NCBI RefSeq assembly: GCF_030551875.1
Contig: NZ_JAUOZU010000015.1
Location: 62,001-126,000 of the forward strand
Direction of reading: 5' to 3'
DNA length: 64,000 nucleotides
Origin: Fluviirhizobium alvei
GTDB lineage: Bacteria; Pseudomonadota; Alphaproteobacteria; Rhizobiales; Rhizobiaceae
The position numbers were made by a program, and so were the translations under genes. Shown here piece by piece: positions 1 to 9,874 of the stretch (position 1 is its first letter; each line of letters starts with the position of its first letter). Under the pieces are notes generated by a model. The model was not told the origin of the DNA and ran no database searches. It saw only the letters and a list, made by a program, of their open reading frames with translations.

Positions 1-2
1 CT

Positions 3-635
3 GTCGTGACCATCTGCCAGAAGGGCAAGAAGCTCAGCCATGGCGTGGCCGCCTATCTGCGGACGGAAGGGATCAGTGCCGAAGTTCTGGAAGGCGGGTT
101 TGAGGCGTGGCAAGCCGCGGGTCTTCCGCTGGTGCCGACCAGTCTCATTCCGGAGCGCGATGCTCAGGGGCGAACCGTCTGGGTGACGCGCGCGCGGCCG
201 AAGATCGATCGTATCGCCTGCCCCTGGCTGATCCGGCGCTTCGTCGATCCGGACGCTCTCTTCCTGTTCGTTGCGGCAAGCGAAGTCGCCGCCGTCGCCG
301 AACGTTTCGGTGCCACGCCCTTCGATATCGAGGATGTCCTCTGGAGCCACCGGGGCGAGCGTTGCACGTTCGATGTGATGGTCGAGGCGTTCGGACTTTC
401 GACACCGCCGCTCCTGCGGCTTTCGACGATCGTGCGCGGCGCCGATACGGCCCGGCCGGATCTGGCGCCCGAGGTGGCCGGTTTGCTGGCGGCTTCTCTC
501 GGACTGTCGCGCATGTTCAATGACGACCTCGAACAGCTTGAGGCTGGCATGACACTCTACGACGCATTCTATCGCTGGTGTCGCGATGCGACGGGGGAGG
601 CGCATGACTGGCCTTCCGCGAGAAAGGGAGGCTGA
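3..635 (+). CDS. Rhodanese / ChrB-domain chromate resistance protein (5' partial)
   Basis: The reading frame is open to the left edge, so the true start lies outside the window. The first visible residues (VVTICQKGKKLSHGVAAYLR) look like the active-site loop of a rhodanese sulfurtransferase with its catalytic Cys, and the GFEAW segment that follows is the usual rhodanese C-terminal end. From about residue 55 the protein changes to a ChrB C-terminal domain (WVTRARPKIDRIACPWLIRRFVD), a family found beside chromate exporters. Rhodanese-ChrB fusions are known partners of ChrA. The stop is only 2 bases from the ATG of chrA, so the two are probably co-transcribed and act together in chromate tolerance. 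Whether this domain senses chromate or has an enzymatic role cannot be read from the sequence. Confidence 0.85.
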   Translation, partial: VVTICQKGKKLSHGVAAYLRTEGISAEVLEGGFEAWQAAGLPLVPTSLIPERDAQGRTVWVTRARPKIDRIACPWLIRRFVDPDALFLFVAASEVAAVAERFGATPFDIEDVLWSHRGERCTFDVMVEAFGLSTPPLLRLSTIVRGADTARPDLAPEVAGLLAASLGLSRMFNDDLEQLEAGMTLYDAFYRWCRDATGEAHDWPSARKGG

Positions 636-637
636 TC

Positions 638-2037
<1,400 letters not shown>

Positions 2038-2041
<4 letters not shown>

Positions 2042-2060
2042 GGGCGGGATTTATCCTCAC
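2038..2060. terminator. Possible bidirectional hairpin between convergent genes
   Basis: GTGAGG at 2038-2043 pairs with CCTCAC at 2055-2060 around an 11-base loop. The stem includes the stop codons of both convergent genes. There is no clear T-tract, so termination is only a guess from position. Confidence 0.25.
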
Positions 2061-4201
2061 GCGACGCTTACCGGAAGCCGCATCACGGTTTCACCGGTGA
2101 TGGCCGCGACCGCGTTGGTGATGGCGGCCGTCGCGCAGACGATGGCCGTCTCGCCGGCGCCAGTCGGCGCGGCACTGCCCTCGACAAGCCGGATGTCGAT
2201 GTCGGGCACATCGGACAGGACCGGAACGGCATAATCGAAGAAATTCTCGGGCGTGATTGCGCCGCCGTCGATGGCGAGCGCTTCCCTGAGGGCCATGCCG
2301 ATGCCCCAGACGAGATTGCCCTCGATCTGTGCGCGAACCTGATCCGGATTGATCACCAGGCCGCAATCATGGGCGCACCACAGGCGCGCCACCTTGTATC
2401 CGCCGTCCGTGCGGATCACCCGCGCGATGGCTGCGGCATAGGACATGTCCTTGTAGATACCGCAGGCAAGGCCCATCCTCTCTTCGCCCGAGCCCGGACG
2501 ATCGCTCCAGCCGGCCATGTCCGCGACCTCTTCCAGGACGGCCTTCAGTCGCTTGTGCTCCGGTGGCAGCGCCGCAAGCCGCATCGCCAGCGGGTCGAGC
2601 CCCTTGACCCGGGCGAGTGCATCAATGGCCGTCTCCATCGCCCAGTGGTTCGCGGCAGCCCCGAGGCCGCGCCATGGACCCGTCTTGACCGGGAGGCGCA
2701 CATCCTCGAAGGCCACATGCGTCGCATCCGCGCGATAGGGCGGGATCGCACCCCGCCCGACGCCGGGATCGGGGACGAAGCTCGTGGCGAACTGCAGGCC
2801 CGGTCCCATGGCGGCGGAGGTGAAGATGACGTGACCGGAGCGGAACATGTGGTGCCAGCGCAAAATGCGCCCCGTCCCGTCGGCTGCCGCCCGGATACGG
2901 TGGCAGGACGGCGGTCGATGGAACCCCGCCTGGAACTCGTCGCGCCGTGACCATTGCACCTTCACCGGCCTGCCGCAGAGCCTGGCCAGCCTTGCCGCCT
3001 CCAGCTCGGCCGCAACAATGGTCCGTGCGCCAAAACCGCCACCGATCCGCATGGCATGCACCCGGACGGCTTCGCGGGAGAGGCCGAAGGCGGCGGCCAG
3101 CGTGTCGCGCACGAAAAAGGGATCCTGCGTTCCGGTCCAGATTTCCAGGCCGCCATCGACGAAACGGGCAATGGCCGTGCGGGGCTCGATCGAGGCATGT
3201 GCCGCGAGTGGCACGGACAGCGTGATATCGATGTCGAAGGGACCGCGCCCGGCCTCGCCCTCGTCGAGCATGACGTGCTCCATCTGTCCGGCGTCAGCCA
3301 CGTCAAGCATAGTATCGACGTCGGCGGTCGCGTTCGGCGGACCGTTGTCCTCGTCGATTGACAGCAGGTCCAGCGCCTGCGCGAGCGCACCGCGACGGGT
3401 GGCCACGATGCCGACGAAATCGCCCTCGCGGTAGAGGCCGACATAGCCGGGCACGACGCTTGCAGCCGACGCATCGACGGAGCGGATCTGCCCGCCGATC
3501 GTGCGCGGACGGACGACCGCGCCGAACACCATGCCGTCGAGCCTGATATCGTCGGCATAGAGCGGCCGGTTGCCGGTGACGATCGCCTCGATGTCGTGCG
3601 TCGGAATGGGGCGGCCCACCGCGCTGTGACCATCCCGCCTTTCCATCAGCCTCGGCCGTGCTGTCCCGACATCCTCCGCCTTTACGAGCAGCGGCGGGCC
3701 GGACGCGAGCGCCTCGAACGTCAGAAGGCTGGCGATGCCGTCGCTGACGCCGTCCGCAACAATCTCGAGCGCCGAGACGGGCCGACCGAGCCGCTCGGCG
3801 GCCTTGCGCAGGATGGCGTCGCGAAGGGCAGCCGCCGCTTGCGCCACCAGCGGTCCGGTCTCGCGCATCGCATCGGAACCGACCGTCGAGCGGGCGACGG
3901 GAATGAGCGCCGTATCGGGCAGTTCCAGATCGATGTGATCGAGTTCGATGCCCAGTTCGCCGGCTGCGACCTGTCTCAGCCCGATGGATATGCCTTGCCC
4001 CATTTCCACGCGCGTCGACAGAAGCCTGAACCTGCCGCCCGGCCGCAAGCTGATCCAGGCGGCCGCGTCGGAGGGCGTCGATCTGTTGCGCGGCGGCAAG
4101 ACGGGCATCAGCGCGAATGTCGCCCCGCCAGCAACGACCGTGATGCCCGCAGCACTCCAGCCGAGCGCCTTGAGAAAACGTCTCCGGGACAGGTCTGCCA
4201 T
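2057..4201 (-). CDS. Molybdenum hydroxylase large subunit (IorB/aldehyde-oxidase type) with Tat signal
   Basis: The start is taken at the ATG at 4201, giving 714 residues beginning [17 protein letters not shown]. This is a twin-arginine (RRRFLK) signal followed by a hydrophobic segment, so the enzyme is predicted to be exported folded or membrane-attached. The body matches the xanthine oxidase/isoquinoline 1-oxidoreductase beta-subunit family: VEMGQGISIGLRQVAA near the N terminus, MRIGGGFGAR in the molybdopterin-binding region, GPWRGLGAAANHWAMETAID, and GAGETAIVCATAAITNA near the C terminus, where Glu is the expected catalytic residue. It would hydroxylate an N-heterocycle or oxidise an aldehyde at a Mo-cytosine-dinucleotide centre. 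The substrate cannot be read. The start codon overlaps the stop of the 2Fe-2S subunit gene (ATGA), so the two are translationally coupled. Confidence 0.88.
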   Translation of the reverse strand: MADLSRRRFLKALGWSAAGITVVAGGATFALMPVLPPRNRSTPSDAAAWISLRPGGRFRLLSTRVEMGQGISIGLRQVAAGELGIELDHIDLELPDTALIPVARSTVGSDAMRETGPLVAQAAAALRDAILRKAAERLGRPVSALEIVADGVSDGIASLLTFEALASGPPLLVKAEDVGTARPRLMERRDGHSAVGRPIPTHDIEAIVTGNRPLYADDIRLDGMVFGAVVRPRTIGGQIRSVDASAASVVPGYVGLYREGDFVGIVATRRGALAQALDLLSIDEDNGPPNATADVDTMLDVADAGQMEHVMLDEGEAGRGPFDIDITLSVPLAAHASIEPRTAIARFVDGGLEIWTGTQDPFFVRDTLAAAFGLSREAVRVHAMRIGGGFGARTIVAAELEAARLARLCGRPVKVQWSRRDEFQAGFHRPPSCHRIRAAADGTGRILRWHHMFRSGHVIFTSAAMGPGLQFATSFVPDPGVGRGAIPPYRADATHVAFEDVRLPVKTGPWRGLGAAANHWAMETAIDALARVKGLDPLAMRLAALPPEHKRLKAVLEEVADMAGWSDRPGSGEERMGLACGIYKDMSYAAAIARVIRTDGGYKVARLWCAHDCGLVINPDQVRAQIEGNLVWGIGMALREALAIDGGAITPENFFDYAVPVLSDVPDIDIRLVEGSAAPTGAGETAIVCATAAITNAVAAITGETVMRLPVSVA

Positions 4202-4668
4202 CACCGTTCCTCCCGCATCATCGCCTGCGCCCGGATGATCGCCTTGTGTATCCGCGCCTGCGTTCCACAACGGCAGAGCACGCCATCCATGGCTTCGGCG
4301 ATGTCGTCGGCACCGGCCTCGGGCCGTGCGGCAAGCAGCGCATAGGCGGTCATGATCTGCCCATTCTGGCAGTAGCCACATTGCGGCACGCTCTCGGCGA
4401 TCCAGCTCTGCTGGAAGGGATGCAGTTTTGCCCCGGCGGACAGTCCCTCAAGGGTCAGGATGGCTTTGCCGTCGAGGGAACCGGCGGGGAGCAGGCAGGA
4501 GCGCTGCGCCTCGCCATCAATTACAACCGTGCAGGCACCGCAGGACCCGACGCCGCAGCCGAATTTCGGACCATTTAGCCCGAAATGGTCCCTGAGCACG
4601 AAGAGCAATGGCGCTTCTGCAAGATCGTCTGGAATGGTCTCCGCCTTGGTGTTCAGAAGGATGCGCAT
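4201..4668 (-). CDS. 2Fe-2S subunit of molybdenum hydroxylase (IorA type)
   Basis: The 155-residue protein has both iron-sulfur modules of the family. A plant-type ferredoxin set lies in [13 protein letters not shown] plus a downstream SC (Cys38, 43, 46, 58). A helical-domain set lies in PQCGYC and LCRCG (Cys97, 100, 132, 134). The family passes electrons from the molybdenum centre of the large subunit to an external acceptor. The start MRILLNTK was chosen because longer in-frame extensions upstream lie inside the methyltransferase gene and resemble no ferredoxin. The 3' end overlaps the large-subunit ATG. The 5' end overlaps the methyltransferase 3' end by 16 bases, suggesting one leftward operon. 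Confidence 0.92.
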   Translation of the reverse strand: MRILLNTKAETIPDDLAEAPLLFVLRDHFGLNGPKFGCGVGSCGACTVVIDGEAQRSCLLPAGSLDGKAILTLEGLSAGAKLHPFQQSWIAESVPQCGYCQNGQIMTAYALLAARPEAGADDIAEAMDGVLCRCGTQARIHKAIIRAQAMMREER

Positions 4669-5261
4669 TGCGAGGCCTCCCGCTCGTGAAGCGATGACGT
4701 GCGTGCGATCCGGTAGACGCTTGCCGGCGGCAGGTTCAGGGGCACGAAGCGACGAAACCATGCGGCCAGGCCAAGCCGGAGCAGGACGGCTTCGGGTACA
4801 GGGCATCGCGGACCGTAGGTGAACTGGTAGAAGCACGCGTCGCCGACAAGGCGCTCGAATGCACCAGCGAGGATGCGTTCGACCTGAGCCGGCGGCATCG
4901 ACAGAAGCGGCAGGCCGCTGACGGCCGCCGAAAAGCCGCGACATCCGGAGGGTAGTGTTGCCGCATCGCATTCGAGCACGGATGCGGCCGGAAAGCGTAT
5001 CCGCAGCAATTCGGCGAATGCCGGTTCGCGTTCGACCAGCGTCAAGGCCGCTTCGGGAATGCCACGTCGCAGGAGCGCTTGCGTAAAGACCCCGGTACCC
5101 GGTCCGAGCTCCAGAACAGGGCCGGAGCGTGGCGAGATGTCGGCGGTGATCGCCTCGGCGAGCCGGCGGCTCGAAGGGGCAACCGCGGCCACCTGGAGGG
5201 GCCGGCTTATCCATGACCGGAGAAACAGTAGGTGATCGGGCGTGCGTCGCGACAGGTTCAT
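4653..5261 (-). CDS. Class I SAM-dependent methyltransferase (phospholipid N-methyltransferase-like)
   Basis: The product is about 202 residues. A clear SAM-binding motif I ([16 protein letters not shown]) is followed by an acidic residue at the end of beta-2 ([10 protein letters not shown]). The N-terminal [26 protein letters not shown] closely resembles the PmtA-like phosphatidylethanolamine methyltransferases of rhizobia. The start at 5261 ([12 protein letters not shown]) is preferred because a GGAG lies six bases upstream; in-frame ATGs at 5273 and 5276 and a longer start at 5315 are alternatives. The gene overlaps the start of the 2Fe-2S subunit gene. A link to lipid modification is inferred from family resemblance only. 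Confidence 0.75.
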   Translation of the reverse strand: MNLSRRTPDHLLFLRSWISRPLQVAAVAPSSRRLAEAITADISPRSGPVLELGPGTGVFTQALLRRGIPEAALTLVEREPAFAELLRIRFPAASVLECDAATLPSGCRGFSAAVSGLPLLSMPPAQVERILAGAFERLVGDACFYQFTYGPRCPVPEAVLLRLGLAAWFRRFVPLNLPPASVYRIARTSSLHEREASQCASF

Positions 5262-5324
5262 GTTCGGCTCCATCATTGATGAAGCCGATATTGCGAAGAC
5301 CGGTTCGGTCCGCATTAACCCGGG

Positions 5325-5927
5325 TTAAGTCTCGCGCACGCCGGCCCGGACACGGCGCGCGATACGGCTCAGGCCGACCGGCGTGATGCCGAGATAGGAA
5401 GCCAGATCCTTTTGCGGCACGCGGGCCGCCAGATGCGGCTCCTCGTCGAGCAGCAGCCTGTAGCGGGTTTCTGCGGACATCGTCAGGAACTGGCGCTCAC
5501 GGCGTTCCTTGCGCTCGGCAAAGATCATCAGCGCATTGCGCACCATGCGCGACCAGGCCAGATCGCGATCCGCCAGTTGTTCGACGACCCGGAACGGCAT
5601 CCTTTCCAGCACGCAGGCCTCGATCGCGCAGACGGAAAAACTCGCCTGGCCCGAGCGCAGCGCCGAGAGGCTCGCGAAAAACTGCCCTTCAGCGACCAGC
5701 GACTTTGTCCATTCGTCGCCATGCGCGTTGAGGTAGGTCAGCTTCAGCAGGCCCTGCCGCACCACATAGATGAAGGGGTGGGCTTCGTCCTGCGAAAACA
5801 GGGCCTCCCCGGCGTTGAGATGGCGCAGTTCGATGGCGTTCATCAGGAGGTCGCGCTCGGCAAGGATTTCTCCCGCGATGCTTTCGAACAGGCCGATGGC
5901 CCTGCAATCCTCAGGCCTGACGCGCAC
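5325..5927 (-). CDS. Crp/Fnr family transcriptional regulator
   Basis: The 200-residue protein has an N-terminal cyclic-nucleotide-binding-type beta-roll (residues about 30-120, with [24 protein letters not shown]) and a C-terminal winged helix ([25 protein letters not shown]). No FNR-type N-terminal cysteine cluster is present: there are only a few scattered Cys ([15 protein letters not shown]). Its trigger is therefore unknown. It lies between the methyltransferase/Mo-hydroxylase genes and the membrane genes of the Ni/Co block, in the same leftward direction, and may control either set. Confidence 0.88.
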   Translation of the reverse strand: MRVRPEDCRAIGLFESIAGEILAERDLLMNAIELRHLNAGEALFSQDEAHPFIYVVRQGLLKLTYLNAHGDEWTKSLVAEGQFFASLSALRSGQASFSVCAIEACVLERMPFRVVEQLADRDLAWSRMVRNALMIFAERKERRERQFLTMSAETRYRLLLDEEPHLAARVPQKDLASYLGITPVGLSRIARRVRAGVRET

Positions 5928-5990
5928 CTTGAAATCTCCTGTTTGGACGTAAGGAAGGGCCGGCGGAACAGCATCCGCCGGCCTCGATTG

Positions 5991-6662
5991 TTACATCATG
6001 CGCTTGATGTCGGAATAGGCGCCATCGGTCTTCAGCGTCACCGTGACCGGATCGCCGGTGCGATTGCGCCAGAACCAGCCATGGTTGCCGTCGAAGGCAG
6101 CTTCCAGAACGCCCGAGTCCTCGGCGACGCCGCGACCCTTTTCATAGGAGATGCTCTCGCCGCCGCCATCGCCATGGGTGTCGAAGTTCACCTTCGAGCC
6201 GTTGGCCGTCCAGGCATAGTTTGCCTTGGCCCCCTTGATCATGACGAGCTTGATCTCGGCGCCCTCGCCGGGCTGCAAGGTGATGGACATTTCGTCCTGC
6301 CGCATTGCCTCCTGGGCATGGGCGGACGAGACGCCGAACTCGCGGATGATGCGATCGAGAAGGCTCGATCCCTCGACAGGTGCCGTGCCCGTCGCGGATC
6401 CCGCCCCCTGATCCAGCGAAGCGGGCTGGTTCTGGTCGATCTGACGATCACGCTCGGCCTCATCCGAAAGCTGGGTCTTGATCTCGCCCATCTCGGTCAG
6501 CCCCAGCGCGGAGCCGAGACCGGTCGGATCCATGCCGTATTCGGACGGCATCACGACGGTGACGAGAAGCGCAGCAGCGGCGACGACGGAAATGACCGTC
6601 GATTTGACGAGTTGCGCCGAAGTCGGCAGGTCATCGGGATTGGGTGCTTGTGAGTTAAACAT
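5991..6662 (-). CDS. Single-pass membrane-anchored periplasmic protein, HupE-associated
   Basis: The 223-residue product has one N-terminal membrane helix (about residues 20-38, VKSTVISVVAAAALLVTVVM). The remainder is predicted to face the periplasm: a low-complexity linker, then a beta-rich C-terminal region (MSITLQPGEGAEIKLVMIKGAKANYAW ending DGNHGWFWRNRTGDPVTVTLKT). I know it only as a 'transmembrane anchor protein' that travels with HupE/UreJ proteins; no biochemical role can be given. It starts 19 bases after the HupE/UreJ gene, so the two are almost certainly co-transcribed. Acidic stretches and a GNHGW motif might bind metal, but that is speculation. Confidence 0.7.
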   Translation of the reverse strand: MFNSQAPNPDDLPTSAQLVKSTVISVVAAAALLVTVVMPSEYGMDPTGLGSALGLTEMGEIKTQLSDEAERDRQIDQNQPASLDQGAGSATGTAPVEGSSLLDRIIREFGVSSAHAQEAMRQDEMSITLQPGEGAEIKLVMIKGAKANYAWTANGSKVNFDTHGDGGGESISYEKGRGVAEDSGVLEAAFDGNHGWFWRNRTGDPVTVTLKTDGAYSDIKRMM

Positions 6663-6681
6663 TTGAGTTGTCCTTGTTAGG

Positions 6682-7413
6682 TCAGGAGACGAAATAGCCG
6701 GTGAGCTGATAGCCGACGAGCAGCCAGCCCGCGGTCATCATCAGGACGTTGGCGGTGTAGGCATGGCGCAGAAAACCGGAGGTCTTGCGCCAATAACTCA
6801 TGGCAATCAGGATGATGGCAAGCGCGATAAGCTGGCCGAGTTCGACGCCAACATTGAAGGCGAGAAGGTTGGGAACGAGCCCGTCTTCGGCAATGTCGTA
6901 TTCCAGGATCTTGGTTGCGAGGCCGAGACCATGGAAAAAGCCGAAGATCAGCGTCGCCAGCCTGGTGTTCGGCTGGAAACCGAGCCAGCGCTGGAAGGCC
7001 CCGAGATTGTCGAGCGCCTTGTAGACGACCGAGAGCCCGATGATGGCATCGATCAGATAGGCGCTGACATTCCAGCCATAATAGACGCCGAGCAGCATCG
7101 TCGTCGAATGGCCGATGGCAAAGAGGCTGACATAGATGGCGATGTGCTTCAGCCTGTAGAGGAAGAAGATGACGCCGAACAGGAAGAGCACATGGTCGTA
7201 GCCGGTGACCATGTGTTTGGCGCCGAGATAGACGAACGGGATCAGGTGGATGCCCGTGATTTCCTGGATGTAGCCCTTGTCGCCTTCGGCGACGGCGTGG
7301 GCTGCTGCCGTACCCGCGAGAAGCAGAAGCGAGAGCGCGACAAGCGCCGCATATAGGAGCGTGTGCCGGACGGACTGGCCGTGCGACACACCTCCGCGGA
7401 GTGGTGTAGTCAT
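6682..7413 (-). CDS. HupE/UreJ family metal permease-like membrane protein
   Basis: The 243-residue protein has an N-terminal signal-like helix followed by about six hydrophobic segments. The motif HxxxGYDHVLFL (KHMVTGYDHVLFLFGVIFF) and the later FGFFHGLGLA with its paired His residues are typical of the HupE/UreJ family, whose members carry nickel for hydrogenase or urease or belong to the HupE/UreJ_2 branch. No hydrogenase or urease genes are in the window, so here it probably serves the Ni/Co handling block. It sits between the His-rich secreted protein gene (48 bases upstream) and the anchor protein gene (19 bases downstream). Confidence 0.85.
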   Translation of the reverse strand: MTTPLRGGVSHGQSVRHTLLYAALVALSLLLLAGTAAAHAVAEGDKGYIQEITGIHLIPFVYLGAKHMVTGYDHVLFLFGVIFFLYRLKHIAIYVSLFAIGHSTTMLLGVYYGWNVSAYLIDAIIGLSVVYKALDNLGAFQRWLGFQPNTRLATLIFGFFHGLGLATKILEYDIAEDGLVPNLLAFNVGVELGQLIALAIILIAMSYWRKTSGFLRHAYTANVLMMTAGWLLVGYQLTGYFVS

Positions 7414-7461
7414 GATTGTTTTCCGTAAACGAGGTGAACCGGCCGCGGGATGCGGCGTGGA

Positions 7462-7845
7462 TCAGGCGCGGTTTACGGAGCGCGGGGGCCGGTCGATGCC
7501 GAAGGGAAGGCCCCCGTCGAGGTATCCATCGACGAGCGCATAGTCCGCCTCCAGGACGTTGCGCAGCATGTCACCCGCCACTGCGACGAGACCCGCCTTT
7601 TCGTGCGTGTGATCGGCGTGGTGGTGATCCGGCGCATCGGCGGCGTTAAGGGCGAACTCCAGATCGTCATCGTGCGAATGATCGCCGTGATCATGGGAAT
7701 GGGCATCGTTTGCGACGACGACTGCCGGGGCGTGCTGGCTCAGCGAATGCGTTCCGGCCGGCATGGAAGCGAAGACGAGCATGGCAATGCCTGCCAGCAC
7801 GGCCATTATCCTGGTCCCGAATCGTGGTCTCGTGTGAAGCCGCAT
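7462..7845 (-). CDS. Small His-rich secreted protein, putative metal-binding
   Basis: The start is taken at the ATG at 7845 (MRLHTRPRFGTRIMAVL), which has a GGGG-type ribosome site just upstream, giving 127 residues. A signal peptide (about residues 12-30) is followed by a His/Asp cluster (DAHSHDHGDHSHDDD) and a second one (DAPDHHHADHTHEK), as expected for a periplasmic Ni/Co/Zn buffer. It is first in the leftward operon, divergent from the rcnR-like gene, and its start lies 51 bases from the palindrome proposed as the RcnR operator. No named family was recognised. Confidence 0.72.
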   Translation of the reverse strand: MRLHTRPRFGTRIMAVLAGIAMLVFASMPAGTHSLSQHAPAVVVANDAHSHDHGDHSHDDDLEFALNAADAPDHHHADHTHEKAGLVAVAGDMLRNVLEADYALVDGYLDGGLPFGIDRPPRSVNRA

Positions 7846-7895
7846 GTTGCCCCTGATAAACGCAAACCCCGCCGGAGACAAGAATCCGCATTGAA

Positions 7896-7920
7896 ATATC
7901 CTATCCAGGGGGATAGGTAT
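7896..7920. promoter_or_regulatory. Probable RcnR-type operator in divergent promoter
   Basis: A perfect 7-bp inverted repeat CCTATCC-AGGG-GGATAGG occupies 7900-7917, flanked by AT-rich TAT steps. RcnR/DmeR/CsoR-family repressors bind G/C tracts inside inverted repeats of this kind. It lies 10 bases upstream of the repressor's ATG and between the two divergent metal operons, so it could autoregulate and control both sides. Confidence 0.65.
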
Positions 7921-7926
7921 TGGATC

Positions 7927-8202
7927 ATGACAGAACATCGACACGAATCCCATCCCGACATCATCAAGCGGCTGAAACGCGCCGAAGGACACCTCAAGAG
8001 CGTGATCGCCATGATCGAGGCCGGCAGGCCATGCCTCGACATCGCCCAGCAGCTTCATGCGGTGGAGAAGGCGGTCGAGAATGCCAAGCGAACGCTGATC
8101 CAGGATCATCTCGACCATTGCCTCGACGAGACCGTCGGCGCGCTCGACCGCGAGCAGCGCAAGTCCATCGACGCGTTCAAGGCAATCACCAAATATCTGT
8201 AG
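7927..8202 (+). CDS. RcnR/FrmR-family metal-sensing repressor
   Basis: The 91-residue all-helical protein belongs to the CsoR/RcnR/FrmR superfamily (DIIKRLKRAEGHLKSVIAMIE). Putative metal ligands are N-terminal His4/His6, Cys36 (RPCLDIAQQLHAV), His44, and His61/His64/Cys65 in DHLDHC. The Cys-His-His pattern is close to the nickel/cobalt sensor RcnR (Cys35, His60, His64) rather than to the formaldehyde sensor. The ATG at 7927 follows a palindromic operator. The two NicO exporter genes follow directly (11-base gap to the first), so the expected role is Ni/Co-induced derepression of efflux. Confidence 0.88.
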   Translation: MTEHRHESHPDIIKRLKRAEGHLKSVIAMIEAGRPCLDIAQQLHAVEKAVENAKRTLIQDHLDHCLDETVGALDREQRKSIDAFKAITKYL

Positions 8203-8212
8203 GGAGGGCGAC

Positions 8213-9436
8213 ATGCCCGGCTTCGCCGAACTTCTCAGCCAGGGCTCCGCCCATGCCTGGCTCTTCATACCGAGTGCAATCCTCCTCGGCGCGCTGCACG
8301 GGCTGGAGCCCGGCCATTCCAAGACGATGATGGCGGCCTTCATCGTGGCAATCCGCGGCACGGTCACGCAGGCCGTGCTGCTCGGCATCGCGGCGACGAT
8401 CTCGCATACGGCCGTCGTCTGGGGCATTGCCTTTGCCGGCCTCTATCTGTGGCGCGGCGTCGATGCCGAAACCGTCGAACCCTATTTCCAGCTCGCCTCG
8501 GCGGCGATCATCATCGCCATCGCGCTGTGGATGCTCTGGCGCACGTGGCTGGACCAGAAGATGGCAAAGGCCGCCGCCGGGCATTCGCATGACGGACATC
8601 ACGGTTCGCACGATCATGGGGTTCACGGTCATCATCTCGCGCATGTTCATCACGGCCATGGTAAGGAGGTGCGCCGGATCGATACCGGACATGGCGTCGT
8701 CTCGCTGGAGATCTTCGAGGAGGGCGTGCCACCCGTCTTCCGCCTGCGCACCGAGCGGGGCCATGTCTGGCAACCCGCCGACGTGAAGATCACGACGGAA
8801 CGGCCGGATGGATCCGTTCAGGTCTTCGCTTTCGCCGACCGGGGGGACTATCTGGAATCCCTGACCGAAATCCCGGAGCCGCACGCGTTCATGGCGCGCC
8901 TCAGCCTCGGGCATGGCAATCACAGCCACGACTACGACCTCTCCTTCGTGGAGGGCGACGGTCACGACCATATGCATGAGGAACTGCGTGGGCTGGACCT
9001 CGCGACCGATGGCTATCAGGATGCGCATGAACTGGCCCATGCCAACGATATCCGCCGCCGCTTCGCCGACCGGAAGGTGACGACCTGGCAGATCGTCCTC
9101 TTCGGCCTGACCGGCGGCCTGATCCCGTGCCCCGCCGCCATCACCGTCCTGCTGCTCTGCCTGCAGCTCAAGGAGTTAACACTGGGCTTCATCCTCGTGC
9201 TCTGCTTCTCGATCGGCCTTGCCATCACGCTGGTGACGGTCGGGGCGATCGCGGCACTCAGCGTCCGGCACGCGACGAAACGCTGGTCGTGGTTCAGCAC
9301 GCTGGCACGCCGGGCGCCCTATGTCTCAAGCCTGCTGATCATCGCGGTCGGCCTCTATATCGGCATCCACGGCTGGCAGGGATTGGCCGCGCAGGCTGCT
9401 GGCGAGCCGCCTGCCGTCGAGAAGGTGGACGAGTGA
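8213..9436 (+). CDS. Nickel/cobalt exporter, NicO (RcnA) family, with long His-rich loop
   Basis: The 407-residue membrane protein has the NicO signature HGLEPGHSKTMMAAF in the first helices, and GGLIPCPAAITVLLLC after the central loop. Between them lies a large loop with a dense His cluster (about residues 123-150) plus scattered GHGNHSHDYD and GHDHMHE motifs, expected to capture metal. It is much longer than E. coli RcnA (about 274 residues) because of this loop. It exports Ni2+/Co2+ from the cytoplasm by family assignment. It follows the rcnR-like gene by 10 bases and overlaps the next gene (GTGA). Confidence 0.92.
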   Translation: MPGFAELLSQGSAHAWLFIPSAILLGALHGLEPGHSKTMMAAFIVAIRGTVTQAVLLGIAATISHTAVVWGIAFAGLYLWRGVDAETVEPYFQLASAAIIIAIALWMLWRTWLDQKMAKAAAGHSHDGHHGSHDHGVHGHHLAHVHHGHGKEVRRIDTGHGVVSLEIFEEGVPPVFRLRTERGHVWQPADVKITTERPDGSVQVFAFADRGDYLESLTEIPEPHAFMARLSLGHGNHSHDYDLSFVEGDGHDHMHEELRGLDLATDGYQDAHELAHANDIRRRFADRKVTTWQIVLFGLTGGLIPCPAAITVLLLCLQLKELTLGFILVLCFSIGLAITLVTVGAIAALSVRHATKRWSWFSTLARRAPYVSSLLIIAVGLYIGIHGWQGLAAQAAGEPPAVEKVDE

Positions 9437-9873
9437 CGGCAGATCTTGCTGCTTATTTCGGCCTCTTCGGCGCGGCATTTCTGGCAGCCACCATCCTGCC
9501 CGCCCAATCGGAGGCCGTGCTTGCCATGATGATCCTTGCCGAGCGCTATCCGCTTGCCATCCTGATCGGGATCGCGAGCCTCGGCAATGTGCTCGGTTCC
9601 GTCGTCAACTGGGCATTCGGGCGCGGCATTGAGCACTATCGCGACCACCGCTGGTTTCCGGTCTCGCCGGAAAAGCTCGAAAGAGCCGAAGGCTTGTATC
9701 GGCGCTATGGAAAATGGTCGCTGCTGGCAAGCTGGGTGCCGGTCGTCGGCGACCCGCTCACCCTTGTCGCGGGCGTCTTGAGGGTACCGCTTCTGACCTT
9801 CATCGCACTCGTCACCATCGCCAAGGCCGGCCGCTATCTGGTGCTCGCCTGGCTGACGATCGAGGTCGCCTGA
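9433..9873 (+). CDS. Small YqaA/DedA-like integral membrane protein
   Basis: The GTG start at 9433 overlaps the stop of the exporter gene, giving 146 residues. It has about four hydrophobic segments and a YqaA/SNARE-associated-like pattern: FGAAFLAATILPAQSEAVL, then GNVLGSVVNWAFGR, then SWVPVVGDPLTLVAGVLRVP. This is the small-protein branch related to DedA. The role is unknown; its placement between two NicO exporter genes, coupled to the first, suggests a supporting role in metal efflux, which is inference from context alone. Confidence 0.8.
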   Translation: MTADLAAYFGLFGAAFLAATILPAQSEAVLAMMILAERYPLAILIGIASLGNVLGSVVNWAFGRGIEHYRDHRWFPVSPEKLERAEGLYRRYGKWSLLASWVPVVGDPLTLVAGVLRVPLLTFIALVTIAKAGRYLVLAWLTIEVA

Positions 9874-9874
9874 C

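Noticed and set aside
4668..5214. N-terminal extension of the 2Fe-2S subunit
   Set aside because: The extended part is Arg/Pro-rich, overlaps the methyltransferase in another frame, and no ferredoxin has such a region.
5412..6653. Long plus-strand open frame opposite the Crp/Fnr and anchor-protein genes
   Set aside because: It spans two genes and an intergenic gap on the other strand, has no ribosome site and no recognisable product.
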